Source: Deltaproteobacteria bacterium | Lineage (GTDB): Bacteria > Desulfobacterota > DSM-4660 > Desulfatiglandales > Desulfatiglandaceae | Length of the DNA stretch: 9,451 nt | Reading direction: 5' to 3' | Assembly: GCA_019314425.1 (NCBI GenBank) | Contig: JAFCZI010000066.1 | Span: 1 to 9,451, forward strand | Part shown: positions 1 to 7,800 of the stretch, one piece after another | Numbering within the stretch: the stretch's first letter is position 1 | Layout of the letters: each line of letters opens with the position of its first letter | Position numbers and translations under genes: made by a program | Notes under the pieces: generated by a model | What the model saw: only the letters and a program-made list of their open reading frames with translations | Database searches by the model: none | What the model was told of the DNA's origin: nothing

Positions 1-84
1 AAGTGGCCGTAACGGGGTCGACTCGAAATCGACTTGTCCTGTTAATAGCGGGGCACGTGGGTTCGAATCCCACCCTCTCCGCCA
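1..84 (+). tRNA. tRNA-Ser (anticodon CGA), 5' end cut off
   Basis: The sequence holds the 3' part of a serine tRNA that reads UCG codons. The anticodon stem is GTCGA/TCGAC (17-21 with 29-33) around the 7-base loop CTCGAAA, giving anticodon CGA at 24-26. A long variable arm, typical of class II (Ser/Leu/Tyr) tRNAs, follows. The T arm is GTGGG-TTCGAAT-CCCAC. The 3' acceptor strand CCTCTCC, discriminator G81 and an encoded CCA at 82-84 close the gene. The 5' acceptor strand and part of the D arm lie outside the window. Only 45 bases without a terminator separate it from the next tRNA, so the two are probably co-transcribed. Confidence 0.95.
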
Positions 85-129
85 GGGTTTTGGTGGTGGA
101 TCGGTTTTTTCATTTGAGAATAAAATTAA

Positions 130-223
130 GGAGAGATGTCCGAGCTGGCCGAAGGAGCGCGACTGGAAATCGCGTGTACTGCTAACCGTGGTACCGAGGG
201 TTCGAATCCCTCTCTCTCCGCCA
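130..223 (+). tRNA. tRNA-Ser (anticodon GGA)
   Basis: This is a complete class II serine tRNA for UCC/UCU codons. The acceptor GGAGAGA (130-136) pairs with TCTCTCC (213-219). The discriminator is G220 and CCA is encoded at 221-223. The anticodon stem CGCGA/TCGCG (158-162 with 170-174) closes loop CTGGAAA with anticodon GGA at 165-167. A long variable arm precedes the T arm GAGGG-TTCGAAT-CCCTC (196-212). It sits directly upstream of dnaX. A tRNA-Ser before dnaX-ybaB-recR is also known in Bacillus subtilis, but no 4.5S/SRP RNA gene lies between them here. Confidence 0.97.
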
Positions 224-319
224 TACATTGAAATAAGCTGCCTTCACTGAATTGTTCTATCCTCAGGATTTCTCGAAGGGCCGACCCGCCCGACTTTCCA
301 TAGGCTTTTTCAGTCCCGC

Positions 320-1948
320 GTGAGTTATAAAAATATGCCTTACGAAGTTCTTGCCAGGAAATGGCGTCCCCAGGTTTTTGAGGATGTCGTCGGCCAGGAG
401 CACATTACCCAGACGCTGGTGAATGCCATTCTGACCGGCAGGCTGGCGCACGCCTATATTTTTGGTGGGTCCAGGGGCGTGGGCAAAACTTCCGTGGCCA
501 GAATTTTTGCCAAGGCCATCAACTGTACCGAGGGAGAACCGGGGATACCCTGCAACCAATGCCGGAGTTGCCGTGAAATAACAGCGGGTAACTCCATTGA
601 CGTGCAGGAAATTGATGGCGCTTCCAACCGGGGCATCGACGAGATTCGGGAGCTTCGTGAAAACACCAAATACATGCCTTCCGACAGCCAGTATCGCATC
701 TACATCATCGATGAAGTCCACATGTTGACCCTTCCGGCCTTTAACGCGCTGCTGAAAACCCTGGAAGAACCGCCACCCCATGTGAAATTCATATTTGCCA
801 CCACCGAAGGCCACAAAGTTCCCATCACGATTCTCTCCCGTTGCCAGCGATTTGATTTCAAGCGGATCCCCCTGCCCAAGATTGTCGCCTACCTGGAAAA
901 GATTGCCCGTCATGAGGACGTCAGCATCGGCGCCACGGGCCTTTCCATGATTGCCAGAGAAGCGGAAGGGAGCATGAGAGATGCGGAAAGTCTTCTGGAT
1001 CAAGTCATCTCATTTGCCGGACAAACAGTTGAAGACAGCCAGGTGCCGGAGATCCTGGGCATCATTGATCGCGATCTTATCTTCGAGTCGTCGTCCGCTA
1101 TCATTGAAGGCGCTTCACCCCGGTGTCTGGCGGTGGTCGAAAAAATATACAACCAGGGGTATGACATCAAGGAATTCTATCGTGCGCTGATGGCACAGTT
1201 CAGGAACCTGTTGATCAGCCTGATTGCGCCTGAAGAACAGCTCCTTGACATGAGTGAGAGCGACCGGGACGAAATCAGACATCAGGCTGAAATGGCCGGG
1301 GAAGAAAAGCTGCAGGTGGTATTGAATTTTCTGATCACCCGGGAAGAGGGCCTTCGATTTACCATCTATCCGCGCCTGGTACTGGAAACCACCATGATTA
1401 AGCTGTGCAGCCTTGGCGACTACCTGTCATTTGGCGATATCATGAAAAAAATGGCCGTTTTGGAAGAGCGGGTCATGTCCTTTTCACCCGAGGCCGCCCG
1501 GGAAAACGGGAAACCCCTGTCCGAAGCGCCCACTGACTGGTCCCCGAATGACAAAGAAGCAGTGGTTGGAGAAAAAACCTGGGAGGATTTCCTTCAGTTT
1601 GTTCTCGGTAAAAGCAAAATGCTCTACACCATCCTCAAAGACTGGCGCCTCAACAAACTCACTGAAGATCTATTGGAAATTGAAAACGGCAATCATAAAT
1701 TTTCTTCCGGATATTTCGAGGAACAGGAAAAACTTGATCAACTAACGGCGCATTGCCGGACGTTTTTTGAGAGGGATATCCGGGTAAAAATCAAGGTTAA
1801 ACCGCAGGAATCGAACCCCGAAGTGGACAGCGTTTCAGGCGAGAAAAAAAACACCCGCGCAGCCGAATCAGTTGAACTTCCACCTGAAGTGGGAGACGTG
1901 GCGCAGAATGTGCTGGATTTGTTTGAAGGAAAGTTGATGGCGTCGTGA
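320..1948 (+). CDS. dnaX: DNA polymerase III subunits gamma/tau
   Basis: DnaX is the ATPase of the DNA polymerase III clamp loader, which opens and loads the beta sliding clamp. Visible landmarks are the N-terminal VLARKWRPQ block, Walker A GGSRGVGKTS (residues 49-58), the four-cysteine zinc site C69/C78/C81/C84, Walker B IIDEVH (129-134), sensor 1 FIFATTE (157-163) and the SRC arginine-finger motif (173-175). AAA+ domains I-II run to about residue 240 and the collar domain III to about 370. A poorly conserved tau-like tail follows. At 542 codons it is shorter than E. coli tau (643). GTG320 is the first in-frame start after a stop at 248-250. ATG335, giving MPYEVLARK, fits the family N-terminus slightly better, and neither has a clear Shine-Dalgarno. 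An A7 run follows domain III, and the stop codon lies inside a repeat remnant. Confidence 0.97.
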   Translation: MSYKNMPYEVLARKWRPQVFEDVVGQEHITQTLVNAILTGRLAHAYIFGGSRGVGKTSVARIFAKAINCTEGEPGIPCNQCRSCREITAGNSIDVQEIDGASNRGIDEIRELRENTKYMPSDSQYRIYIIDEVHMLTLPAFNALLKTLEEPPPHVKFIFATTEGHKVPITILSRCQRFDFKRIPLPKIVAYLEKIARHEDVSIGATGLSMIAREAEGSMRDAESLLDQVISFAGQTVEDSQVPEILGIIDRDLIFESSSAIIEGASPRCLAVVEKIYNQGYDIKEFYRALMAQFRNLLISLIAPEEQLLDMSESDRDEIRHQAEMAGEEKLQVVLNFLITREEGLRFTIYPRLVLETTMIKLCSLGDYLSFGDIMKKMAVLEERVMSFSPEAARENGKPLSEAPTDWSPNDKEAVVGEKTWEDFLQFVLGKSKMLYTILKDWRLNKLTEDLLEIENGNHKFSSGYFEEQEKLDQLTAHCRTFFERDIRVKIKVKPQESNPEVDSVSGEKKNTRAAESVELPPEVGDVAQNVLDLFEGKLMAS

Positions 1949-1965
1949 CTTTTTACGAGTGCATC
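1936..1965 (+). repeat. Collapsed inverted-repeat element remnant containing the dnaX stop codon
   Basis: The left arm GATGGCGTCGT (1936-1946) and right arm ACGAGTGCATC (1955-1965) form an imperfect hairpin. Eight of 11 positions pair, with a 3x3 internal mismatch, around the loop GACTTTTT. Both ends resemble those of the complete element at 9241-9367: GATGGTGTTGT on the left, GACTTTTTACGGTGCCATT on the right. The remnant therefore looks like the two termini of one repeat family joined without the core. The dnaX TGA is at 1946-1948, so the last dnaX codons (LMAS) come from the element. Assignment to a family is my inference from these two copies. Confidence 0.55.
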
Positions 1966-1986
1966 GAAGTTAATCAATAAATAATT

Positions 1987-1993
1987 AAGGAGG
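1987..1993 (+). promoter_or_regulatory. Strong ribosome binding site of ybaB
   Basis: AAGGAGG lies six bases before the ATG at 2000. It is the only near-perfect Shine-Dalgarno in the dnaX-ybaB-recR block and fixes the ybaB start. It suggests the small nucleoid protein is translated far more than its neighbours, whose starts have weak or no visible sites. Confidence 0.9.
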
Positions 1994-1999
1994 AATCAA

Positions 2000-2329
2000 A
2001 TGAAAGGCATGCCGAACATGGGGCAGTTGATGAAGCAGGCCCAGAAATTTCAATCTAAAATGGCCAAGGTTCAGGAAGAACTGGGGGAGAAGACCGTAGA
2101 GGCCTCCGCCGGGGGCGGTATGGTTTCCGTGGTGGCCAATGGAAAACAGGAACTTCTCTCCATCAAAATCGACCGTGAAGTGGTGGACCCGGAAGACGTG
2201 GAAATGCTGGAAGATCTGGTCATGGCAGCGGCCAATGACGCGCTGACACAGGCCAGGGACATGATGAACGACGGTATGGGGGAGCTCACCAAGGGGATGA
2301 ATATCCCGGGAATGCCCGGTCTCACATAA
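2000..2329 (+). CDS. ybaB: YbaB/EbfC family nucleoid-associated protein
   Basis: The product is a 109-residue member of the YbaB/EbfC family, small dimeric DNA-binding proteins that coat the nucleoid. The order dnaX-ybaB-recR is widely conserved in bacteria. Visible family features are the N-terminal [22 protein letters not shown] helix (residues 7-28 approximately), the glycine-rich turn [15 protein letters not shown] (35-49), and the acidic helix around [12 protein letters not shown] (63-74). A methionine-rich tail ends in IPGMPGLT. The length is normal. The start follows an excellent ribosome binding site. It lies 51 bases after dnaX and 68 bases before recR, with no terminator in either gap, so co-transcription is likely. 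Confidence 0.95.
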   Translation: MKGMPNMGQLMKQAQKFQSKMAKVQEELGEKTVEASAGGGMVSVVANGKQELLSIKIDREVVDPEDVEMLEDLVMAAANDALTQARDMMNDGMGELTKGMNIPGMPGLT

Positions 2330-2397
2330 TGTCGGTCCGTCTGATTTGTGGACAGACACTAACTCGTGACAACCATTACTGTGATTGAAGATGACCC

Positions 2398-3006
2398 ATG
2401 GGAATTTATCCTGAACCATTAGTTGCGCTGATTGATCAATTTTCCAAACTTCCCGGGATTGGCCGGAAATCCGCCACGCGTATGGCCCTTTTCGTTCTAC
2501 GAAGCAATCGGGGACTGGCGGAAGACCTGGCCCGGAGTTTGATCGAAGTCAAAGAAAAGATCCGTTTCTGTTCGGTGTGTTTCAACCTGACCGATGAAGA
2601 TCCCTGTGCCATCTGCCGGAACGATCAGCGCGCCGACGGAACCATCTGCGTGGTTGAAACCCCCGGGGACCAGATGGCCCTGGAGGAATCCGGCGTCTAC
2701 AGGGGCCGATACCATATTTTGCATGGCGTGCTCTCCCCTCTGGACGGCGTCGGCCCTGAAGACCTGAAGATCGACAGGCTTCTGGGGCGGCTGGAGAAAG
2801 AGAAAATTGAAGAGATTATTCTGGCAACCAATCCCACCACCGGCGGTGAAACCACGGCTTCCTTCATTGCCGGATTACTTTCGGAAAAGGATCCCGGGAT
2901 TAAGATTTCAAGGATCGCCCTGGGGGTACCCATGGGGGGAGATCTCAAGTTCATGGACACCATGACCCTCCAGCATGCACTTAAGCGTCGTGTTCAGATT
3001 ACGTGA
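2398..3006 (+). CDS. recR: Recombination mediator protein RecR
   Basis: RecR works with RecO (and RecF) to load RecA onto SSB-coated single-stranded DNA at gaps. The 202-residue product has the expected order: helix-hairpin-helix LPGIGRKSA (residues 18-26), a C4 zinc finger with C58, C61, C70 and C73, and a Toprim domain from about residue 80 to 175. That domain includes CVVETPGD (84-91), GRYHILHGVLSPLDGVGP (103-120) and NPTTGGETTA (145-154). The usual tail GVPMGGDLKFMD (176-187) follows. ATG2398 gives the standard N-terminus. The ribosome site is weak. Its TGA overlaps the next gene's ATG by one base (TGATG), so the two are probably translationally coupled. Confidence 0.97.
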   Translation: MGIYPEPLVALIDQFSKLPGIGRKSATRMALFVLRSNRGLAEDLARSLIEVKEKIRFCSVCFNLTDEDPCAICRNDQRADGTICVVETPGDQMALEESGVYRGRYHILHGVLSPLDGVGPEDLKIDRLLGRLEKEKIEEIILATNPTTGGETTASFIAGLLSEKDPGIKISRIALGVPMGGDLKFMDTMTLQHALKRRVQIT

Positions 3007-4385
3007 TGATTTCAAAAACCCTTCTTAAAGAATTATCCGGCATTGTCGGCAAAAAGCATCTGTTGACCACCCCGAAGGACATGGTCAAATTTGCCGCCGA
3101 CGCCACCAAAATAACCCACATGCCCGATGGGGTGGCGTTTCCTGAAAACAGCGAACAGATCTCCCGCATCCTTCGACTGGCAACGGAGAACGGCTTTCCC
3201 GTTGTTCCCAGGGGGGCGGGTACGGGGATGAGCGGGGGCGCCGTGCCGGTTCACGGGGGTATCGTGCTGGCCATGGACCGCCTGAACCGGATTCTCTCCG
3301 TGGACCGGGACAACTTAATCGCGAAAGCTGAGCCCGGAGTCATAACAGCCGATCTCCAGCAGGCCGTTGAGGCACAGGGCCTTTTTTATCCGCCTGATCC
3401 GGCCAGTTTGAAAGTCTCAACCCTCGGGGGAAATATAGCGGAATGTGCCGGTGGGCTTCGGGCCGTTAAATACGGGGTCACCCGGGACTACGTGCTGGGA
3501 CTCACCATCGTACTGCCCACCGGAGAAATCATCAAAACAGGCGTGGAAACCCGAAAAGGTGTTGCGGGTTACGATCTGGTTCGATTGATTGCGGGATCTG
3601 AAGGAACCCTTGCGGTCATCACCGCCATGACCCTTCGCCTGGTGCCGAAACCCGAGACCCAACGCACCATGGTGGCCTTTTTCGAAGATGTGTCCCTGGC
3701 AGTCCAAACGGTCTCAAAAATAATCCGCCATAAGATTGTTCCCGCCATTTTAGAGTTCATGGACCGGCTGTGCATCGATTGCGTCAGGGAAGAGATGCAC
3801 CTCGATCTGCCGGAAAATTCCGGCGCCATGCTGCTGATCGAAGTGGATGGGAACCCTGAACTGGTGGCGCACCAAGCACGCATCATCGAGGATTTGTGCG
3901 GGGATGCCATGGCATTTAAGGCGGCAAAAACCCCTGAAAGTGCAGAGGAACTTTGGGAAGCGAGACGGAATGTATCGCCATCCCTTCTCAAGTTAAGGCC
4001 CCATAAAATCAACGAAGATATTGTGGTGCCTCGAAGCAACCTGGCGGAACTGGTATCATTTCTGGGAATGGTTTCCCTGAAATACGGACTCCCCATTCCC
4101 GCCTTTGGCCATGCCGGAGATGGAAACATCCATGTGAACATCATGCTTGACAAAGAAGATCCCGTCCAGCTGAAAAACGGTCACGCCATTGTCAGAGCGC
4201 TTTTTGAGAAAGTCATTGACATGGGCGGCACCATTACGGGTGAGCACGGGATCGGCATCACCAAAGCGCCCTATCTGGAGATGGAAATTCCCGTTGAGGG
4301 CATTCAACTGATGAAGCGTATCAAAAAAGCGTTTGATCCCCGCGGCATTCTGAATCCGGGTAAGATCTTTTCCGGAGATTTATGA
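3006..4385 (+). CDS. FAD-linked 2-hydroxyacid dehydrogenase (GlcD / D-lactate dehydrogenase type)
   Basis: This 459-residue flavoprotein belongs to the VAO/PCMH-fold FAD-linked oxidase family that oxidises glycolate, D-lactate or related 2-hydroxyacids. The FAD-binding PCMH domain (about residues 35-215) shows PRGAGTGMSGGAVPVHGG (68-85) and the cofactor loop PPDPASLKVSTLGGNIAE (129-146). The C-terminal cap carries the metal/substrate motifs HAGDGNIH (369-376) and GEHGIG (412-417) and ends with the family signature FDPRGILNPGK. There is no fused iron-sulfur domain, and no separate GlcF-like iron-sulfur partner occurs in the window, so the electron acceptor and exact substrate are unknown. I chose ATG3006, overlapping the recR stop, over GTG3003. 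The 3' end overlaps the convergent gene by six bases. Confidence 0.9.
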   Translation: MISKTLLKELSGIVGKKHLLTTPKDMVKFAADATKITHMPDGVAFPENSEQISRILRLATENGFPVVPRGAGTGMSGGAVPVHGGIVLAMDRLNRILSVDRDNLIAKAEPGVITADLQQAVEAQGLFYPPDPASLKVSTLGGNIAECAGGLRAVKYGVTRDYVLGLTIVLPTGEIIKTGVETRKGVAGYDLVRLIAGSEGTLAVITAMTLRLVPKPETQRTMVAFFEDVSLAVQTVSKIIRHKIVPAILEFMDRLCIDCVREEMHLDLPENSGAMLLIEVDGNPELVAHQARIIEDLCGDAMAFKAAKTPESAEELWEARRNVSPSLLKLRPHKINEDIVVPRSNLAELVSFLGMVSLKYGLPIPAFGHAGDGNIHVNIMLDKEDPVQLKNGHAIVRALFEKVIDMGGTITGEHGIGITKAPYLEMEIPVEGIQLMKRIKKAFDPRGILNPGKIFSGDL

Positions 4386-4778
4386 CTTCGGATTTCCGGA
4401 TTTCCGGTTTGAATTTTCATCGAGGTTGCCCATCCGTTTTTCCATGAATTTTCTTGTGGCCCACCGAAAAAAGATCCTGGTGTAATCGGCCCCTGCCAGA
4501 TACATTCCCAGAATGAACACCAGATGGGACAAACCATAGGTCAGCGGTCCCCCGATAATGGCAATCAGCGGCTTTTCCAGATGGATTGAAATAATTCCCA
4601 GGAGCGCCACTGCGGGCCAGCCGATAATGTAGCTGATCCCGATGGCCACAATCCCCGCCATGGCACGGGGGTTCGGCCTTTCCTTGAAGAGGCTCAGGTC
4701 AGCCTTATCGGCGATGGCACTTTGCACAAACCGGGTGTTGGCTGCTTTCCTGATAATTTTCTGGGTGATGCGGCTCAT
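4380..4778 (-). CDS. Small membrane protein of unknown function
   Basis: I do not recognise a family. From ATG4778 the product is 132 residues. It has a basic amphipathic N-terminus (MSRITQKIIRKAANTRFVQ), a hydrophobic stretch at about 40-66 (AMAGIVAIGISYIIGWPAV onward), a second at about 71-97 (PLIAIIGGPLTYGLSHLVF onward), and a basic cytosolic-looking tail with RWATRKFMEKR. Two, possibly three, inner-membrane helices are likely. An in-frame TTG at 4811 would add 11 residues, and neither start has a good ribosome site. It is tail to tail with the upstream dehydrogenase and divergent from the exporter gene. It is probably real because it fills the gap between genes and has membrane-protein composition. 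The last codons include a GATTTCCG direct repeat (complement), so the C-terminus may vary. Confidence 0.72.
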   Translation of the reverse strand: MSRITQKIIRKAANTRFVQSAIADKADLSLFKERPNPRAMAGIVAIGISYIIGWPAVALLGIISIHLEKPLIAIIGGPLTYGLSHLVFILGMYLAGADYTRIFFRWATRKFMEKRMGNLDENSNRKSGNPKS

Positions 4779-4837
4779 TTGTTTATTTGGAGAGTCCCAT
4801 AATGGCTTCAAACAAAATGGTTTTATAACCCGAAACC

Positions 4838-4848
4838 TGCTATATAAT
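4838..4848 (+). promoter_or_regulatory. Candidate promoter (extended -10) for the exporter gene
   Basis: A perfect TATAAT lies at 4843-4848, in the register TGC-TATATAAT, which also gives a possible extended -10 element (TG at 4838-4839). No good TTGACA is found 15-19 bases upstream; TTTATA at 4822-4827 is the best, four of six matches at a short 15-base spacing. The predicted transcription start, about 4855, is only a few bases before ATG4857, which lacks a Shine-Dalgarno. The message may therefore be nearly leaderless. Confidence 0.45.
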
Positions 4849-4856
4849 CAACCATA

Positions 4857-7800
4857 ATGAAATCCATTAAAATCCATTTCCCCTTTCTGATCGCTGTATT
4901 GGCCGTGATGGCGGTGCTGCTCGCAATCGCCCTTTTTCGCATGGAAATCGACACGGACATCACCAAATATCTGCCGCAAAGCGATCCGGTCATCGCTGAT
5001 GCCGAGCATGTTTTCAAAAATCATCCCATCCAGGATCGTTTGATTATTGATATCGGCATTCAGAAGGAAAACCTGCCGCTTCTCCTGGTGTGCAGCCGGT
5101 TTGTGGAGCAGAAACTGACGCAAAGCGGTCTGTTTAAACAGGTGGGCATTAAAGATTTTCAGAAGATCATGCCGGACCTCATGGCCCACGTTTTGAATAA
5201 CCTTCCCGTCATGTTTGACGAAACGGAACTTCATGACAAGGTGGCGCCATTGCTGACATTTGAAAAGATCAGCGGGATGGTCGGGGATAATTACAACAAA
5301 CTGCTGGATCTGGAGGGCATCGGACGTTCCGCAACCATTTCAAAAGACCCCCTGGCGCTCTCCAACATGGTTCTGGCCCGCCTGGCCTTTCTGGCCCCGA
5401 CCCATAATATTCGATTCCATGGGGGGCAACTCATATCTTCTGATGGAAAGCACCTCCTCCTGGTTGCCACACCCATCGGATCAGGAATGGATACCGCGCT
5501 TGCGCGTAAACTGTCTGCACTGTTGTCGACCATCGGCCGGGAATTGGCCAACCGATTTGGAAATGCTGAAAATCCCATTGCCCTGGTACCCATGGGCGCC
5601 TATCGCGCAGCACTGGACAATGAAATCATCGCCAGGCAGGATAGCGAAAGAGCGATACTTTTGGCCAGTATGGGTATTGCCTTGTTGCTGATTTTTGCTT
5701 TTCCAAGACCTCTTTTGGGGCTCTTTGCATTTCTGCCGGCGCTTTTCGGCTCTGTCGCCGCTTTGTTTGTCCTGGCCCTTCTGGAACGGTCAATCTCCAT
5801 CATGGCCTTGGGATTCGGGGGTGCGATCATCGCCATCACCGTGGACCACGGCATCGCCTTTCTGCTCTTCCTGGACCGTCCCCAACCCAAGGCGGAGGAC
5901 GGAGGACGGAGGACGGAGGACGGGGGTGTAATGAGGGGAAGGGCGGCGGCCAGGGAAATTTGGTCCGTGGGTTTGGTGGCGGCGCTTACCACAATGGGGG
6001 CGTTCGGCGCCCTGATTTTTTGTGATTTTCCTATTTTTGAACAATTAGGCCGTTTCACAGCCCTGGGAATAGGATTCTCTTTCCTCTTTGTTCATGTGGT
6101 TTTTCCGCTGATTTTTCCCGAAATGCCGCCGGCCCCCCGACGATCTCTGCCGCTTCGAAAAGGAGTGCAACGGCTTACCGGCCTTGGCGTGAAAGGCGCC
6201 TTAGGGGCGGTTGCTTTAATGATTTTCATGATCTTTTTTGCGCAACCCGAATTCCTCGTCAGTTTAAGTGCCATGAACACCGTCAGCGAAAAGACCCTTG
6301 CCGCCGAAAAAACCCTTAACCGGGTCTGGGGAGAAGGTATTTTTGAAAACATTTTTCTAATGACGAAAGGCGGGCATGTTTCAGATCTTCAAACCATCGG
6401 CGACAACATGCTGCCGATGCTGAAACAGGATCTTGCCTCAGGTGTGCTGGTTTCGGGATTTATGCCGTCCATGGTCTTCCCCGGGGAAAAAAAGGCGATG
6501 GAAAATCTTCTGGCGTGGCGGTCTTTCTGGAATCCAAAACGGGTGGAGCAATTGAAGGAAGACCTGAAAGCAGCCTCCGCGAGGGTTGGGTTCAGGCCGG
6601 GGGCTTTCGAACCCTTTCTGGAAACCCTCTCAGATCGCACCTACCCGGTCAAATCCACGGGAATCGGGCCGGAATTCTACGATATGCTGGGCATTACCCA
6701 AAATTCCGAAAACGCTCAATGGGTCCAGTTTTCAACCCTGAAACCCGGACCGGCTTATGATGCCTTGGCCTTTTATGACCGATACGGACAATATGGCAAG
6801 ATATTCGATCCGACCTTTTTTTCCCAGAGGCTGGGGGGGCTTTTATTTTCAACGTTCTTGAACATGTTATGGATCATCGGTTTAAGTGTTATGGTGCTGC
6901 TTTATATCTACTTTTTGGACTGGCGCCTGGTGCTGGTTTCGCTCATCCCTGTTTTTTTTGCGCTGGTCTGCACCCTTGGAACCCTGAACCTCATGGGGCA
7001 TCCCCTGGATATCCCCGGGTTGATGCTTTCCATCGTCGTCATCGGCATGGGGATTGACTATTCGCTGTTCATGGTCAGGGCCTACCAGCGATACACCACT
7101 GAGGATCATCCGTCTTTTCAATTGATTAAGATGACCGTTTTCATGGCATCCTCCTCCACCCTCATTGGTTTCGGGGTGTTGTGCTTTTCCCGGCACGCCC
7201 TTCTCAGAAGTGCCGGATTGACGTCACTCCTGGGGATTGCCTATTCCCTGGCGGGCGCCTTTATCATTTTGCCGCCGATTCTTAAATTCCTGTTTCGCGA
7301 GCCCGCAGAAAATACCGGAAAGACGTTTCCCCTTCACCGGGCGGTCCTCAGACGATACCGCAATCTGGAGGCCTATCCGAGATGTTTTGCGCGCTTCAAA
7401 ATGATGGCGGACCCCATGTTTAAAGAGCTTCCCCAATTTTTTGATGATGACTTGAACCCGAAGACCGTTTTGGATATCGGTACCGGTTACGGTGTGCCGG
7501 CCTGCTGGCTCCTGGAGCGATTTCCGGCGGCAGAGGTTCTCGGCATTGATCCGGATGGTGAAAGGGTTCGCGTAGCATCCATGGCGATGGGGAAAAGAGG
7601 CCGGATAGCGAAAAATGCCGCCCCCCATGTTCCAGCGGTGTCCGCGCCGGCGGATGGGGCCACCATGCTGGACATGGCCCACTATTTATCGGATGATGTC
7701 CTGGTCCTCACCCTTAAGCGGCTTCACATGAATCTCAACCATGGCGGATGGCTTCTGATTCGCGTGGCAGTGCCGGCTGCTGAAGGTCGTTATTCATGGA

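Noticed and set aside
224..319. Possible 4.5S/SRP RNA gene between tRNA-Ser and dnaX, by analogy with Bacillus
   Set aside because: The conserved GGAAG...GCAGCC core of SRP RNA is absent and no fitting hairpin is seen.
263..1003. Long minus-strand open frame of 246 codons opposite dnaX
   Set aside because: It is a shadow of the dnaX coding frame. It lies fully within it, has no family resemblance, and the sense strand carries all the clamp-loader motifs.
1844..1851. A8 run near the 3' end of dnaX as a gamma/tau frameshift site
   Set aside because: It lies at codons 509-511 of 542, so a shift would only change the last residues and could not produce a gamma-type form.
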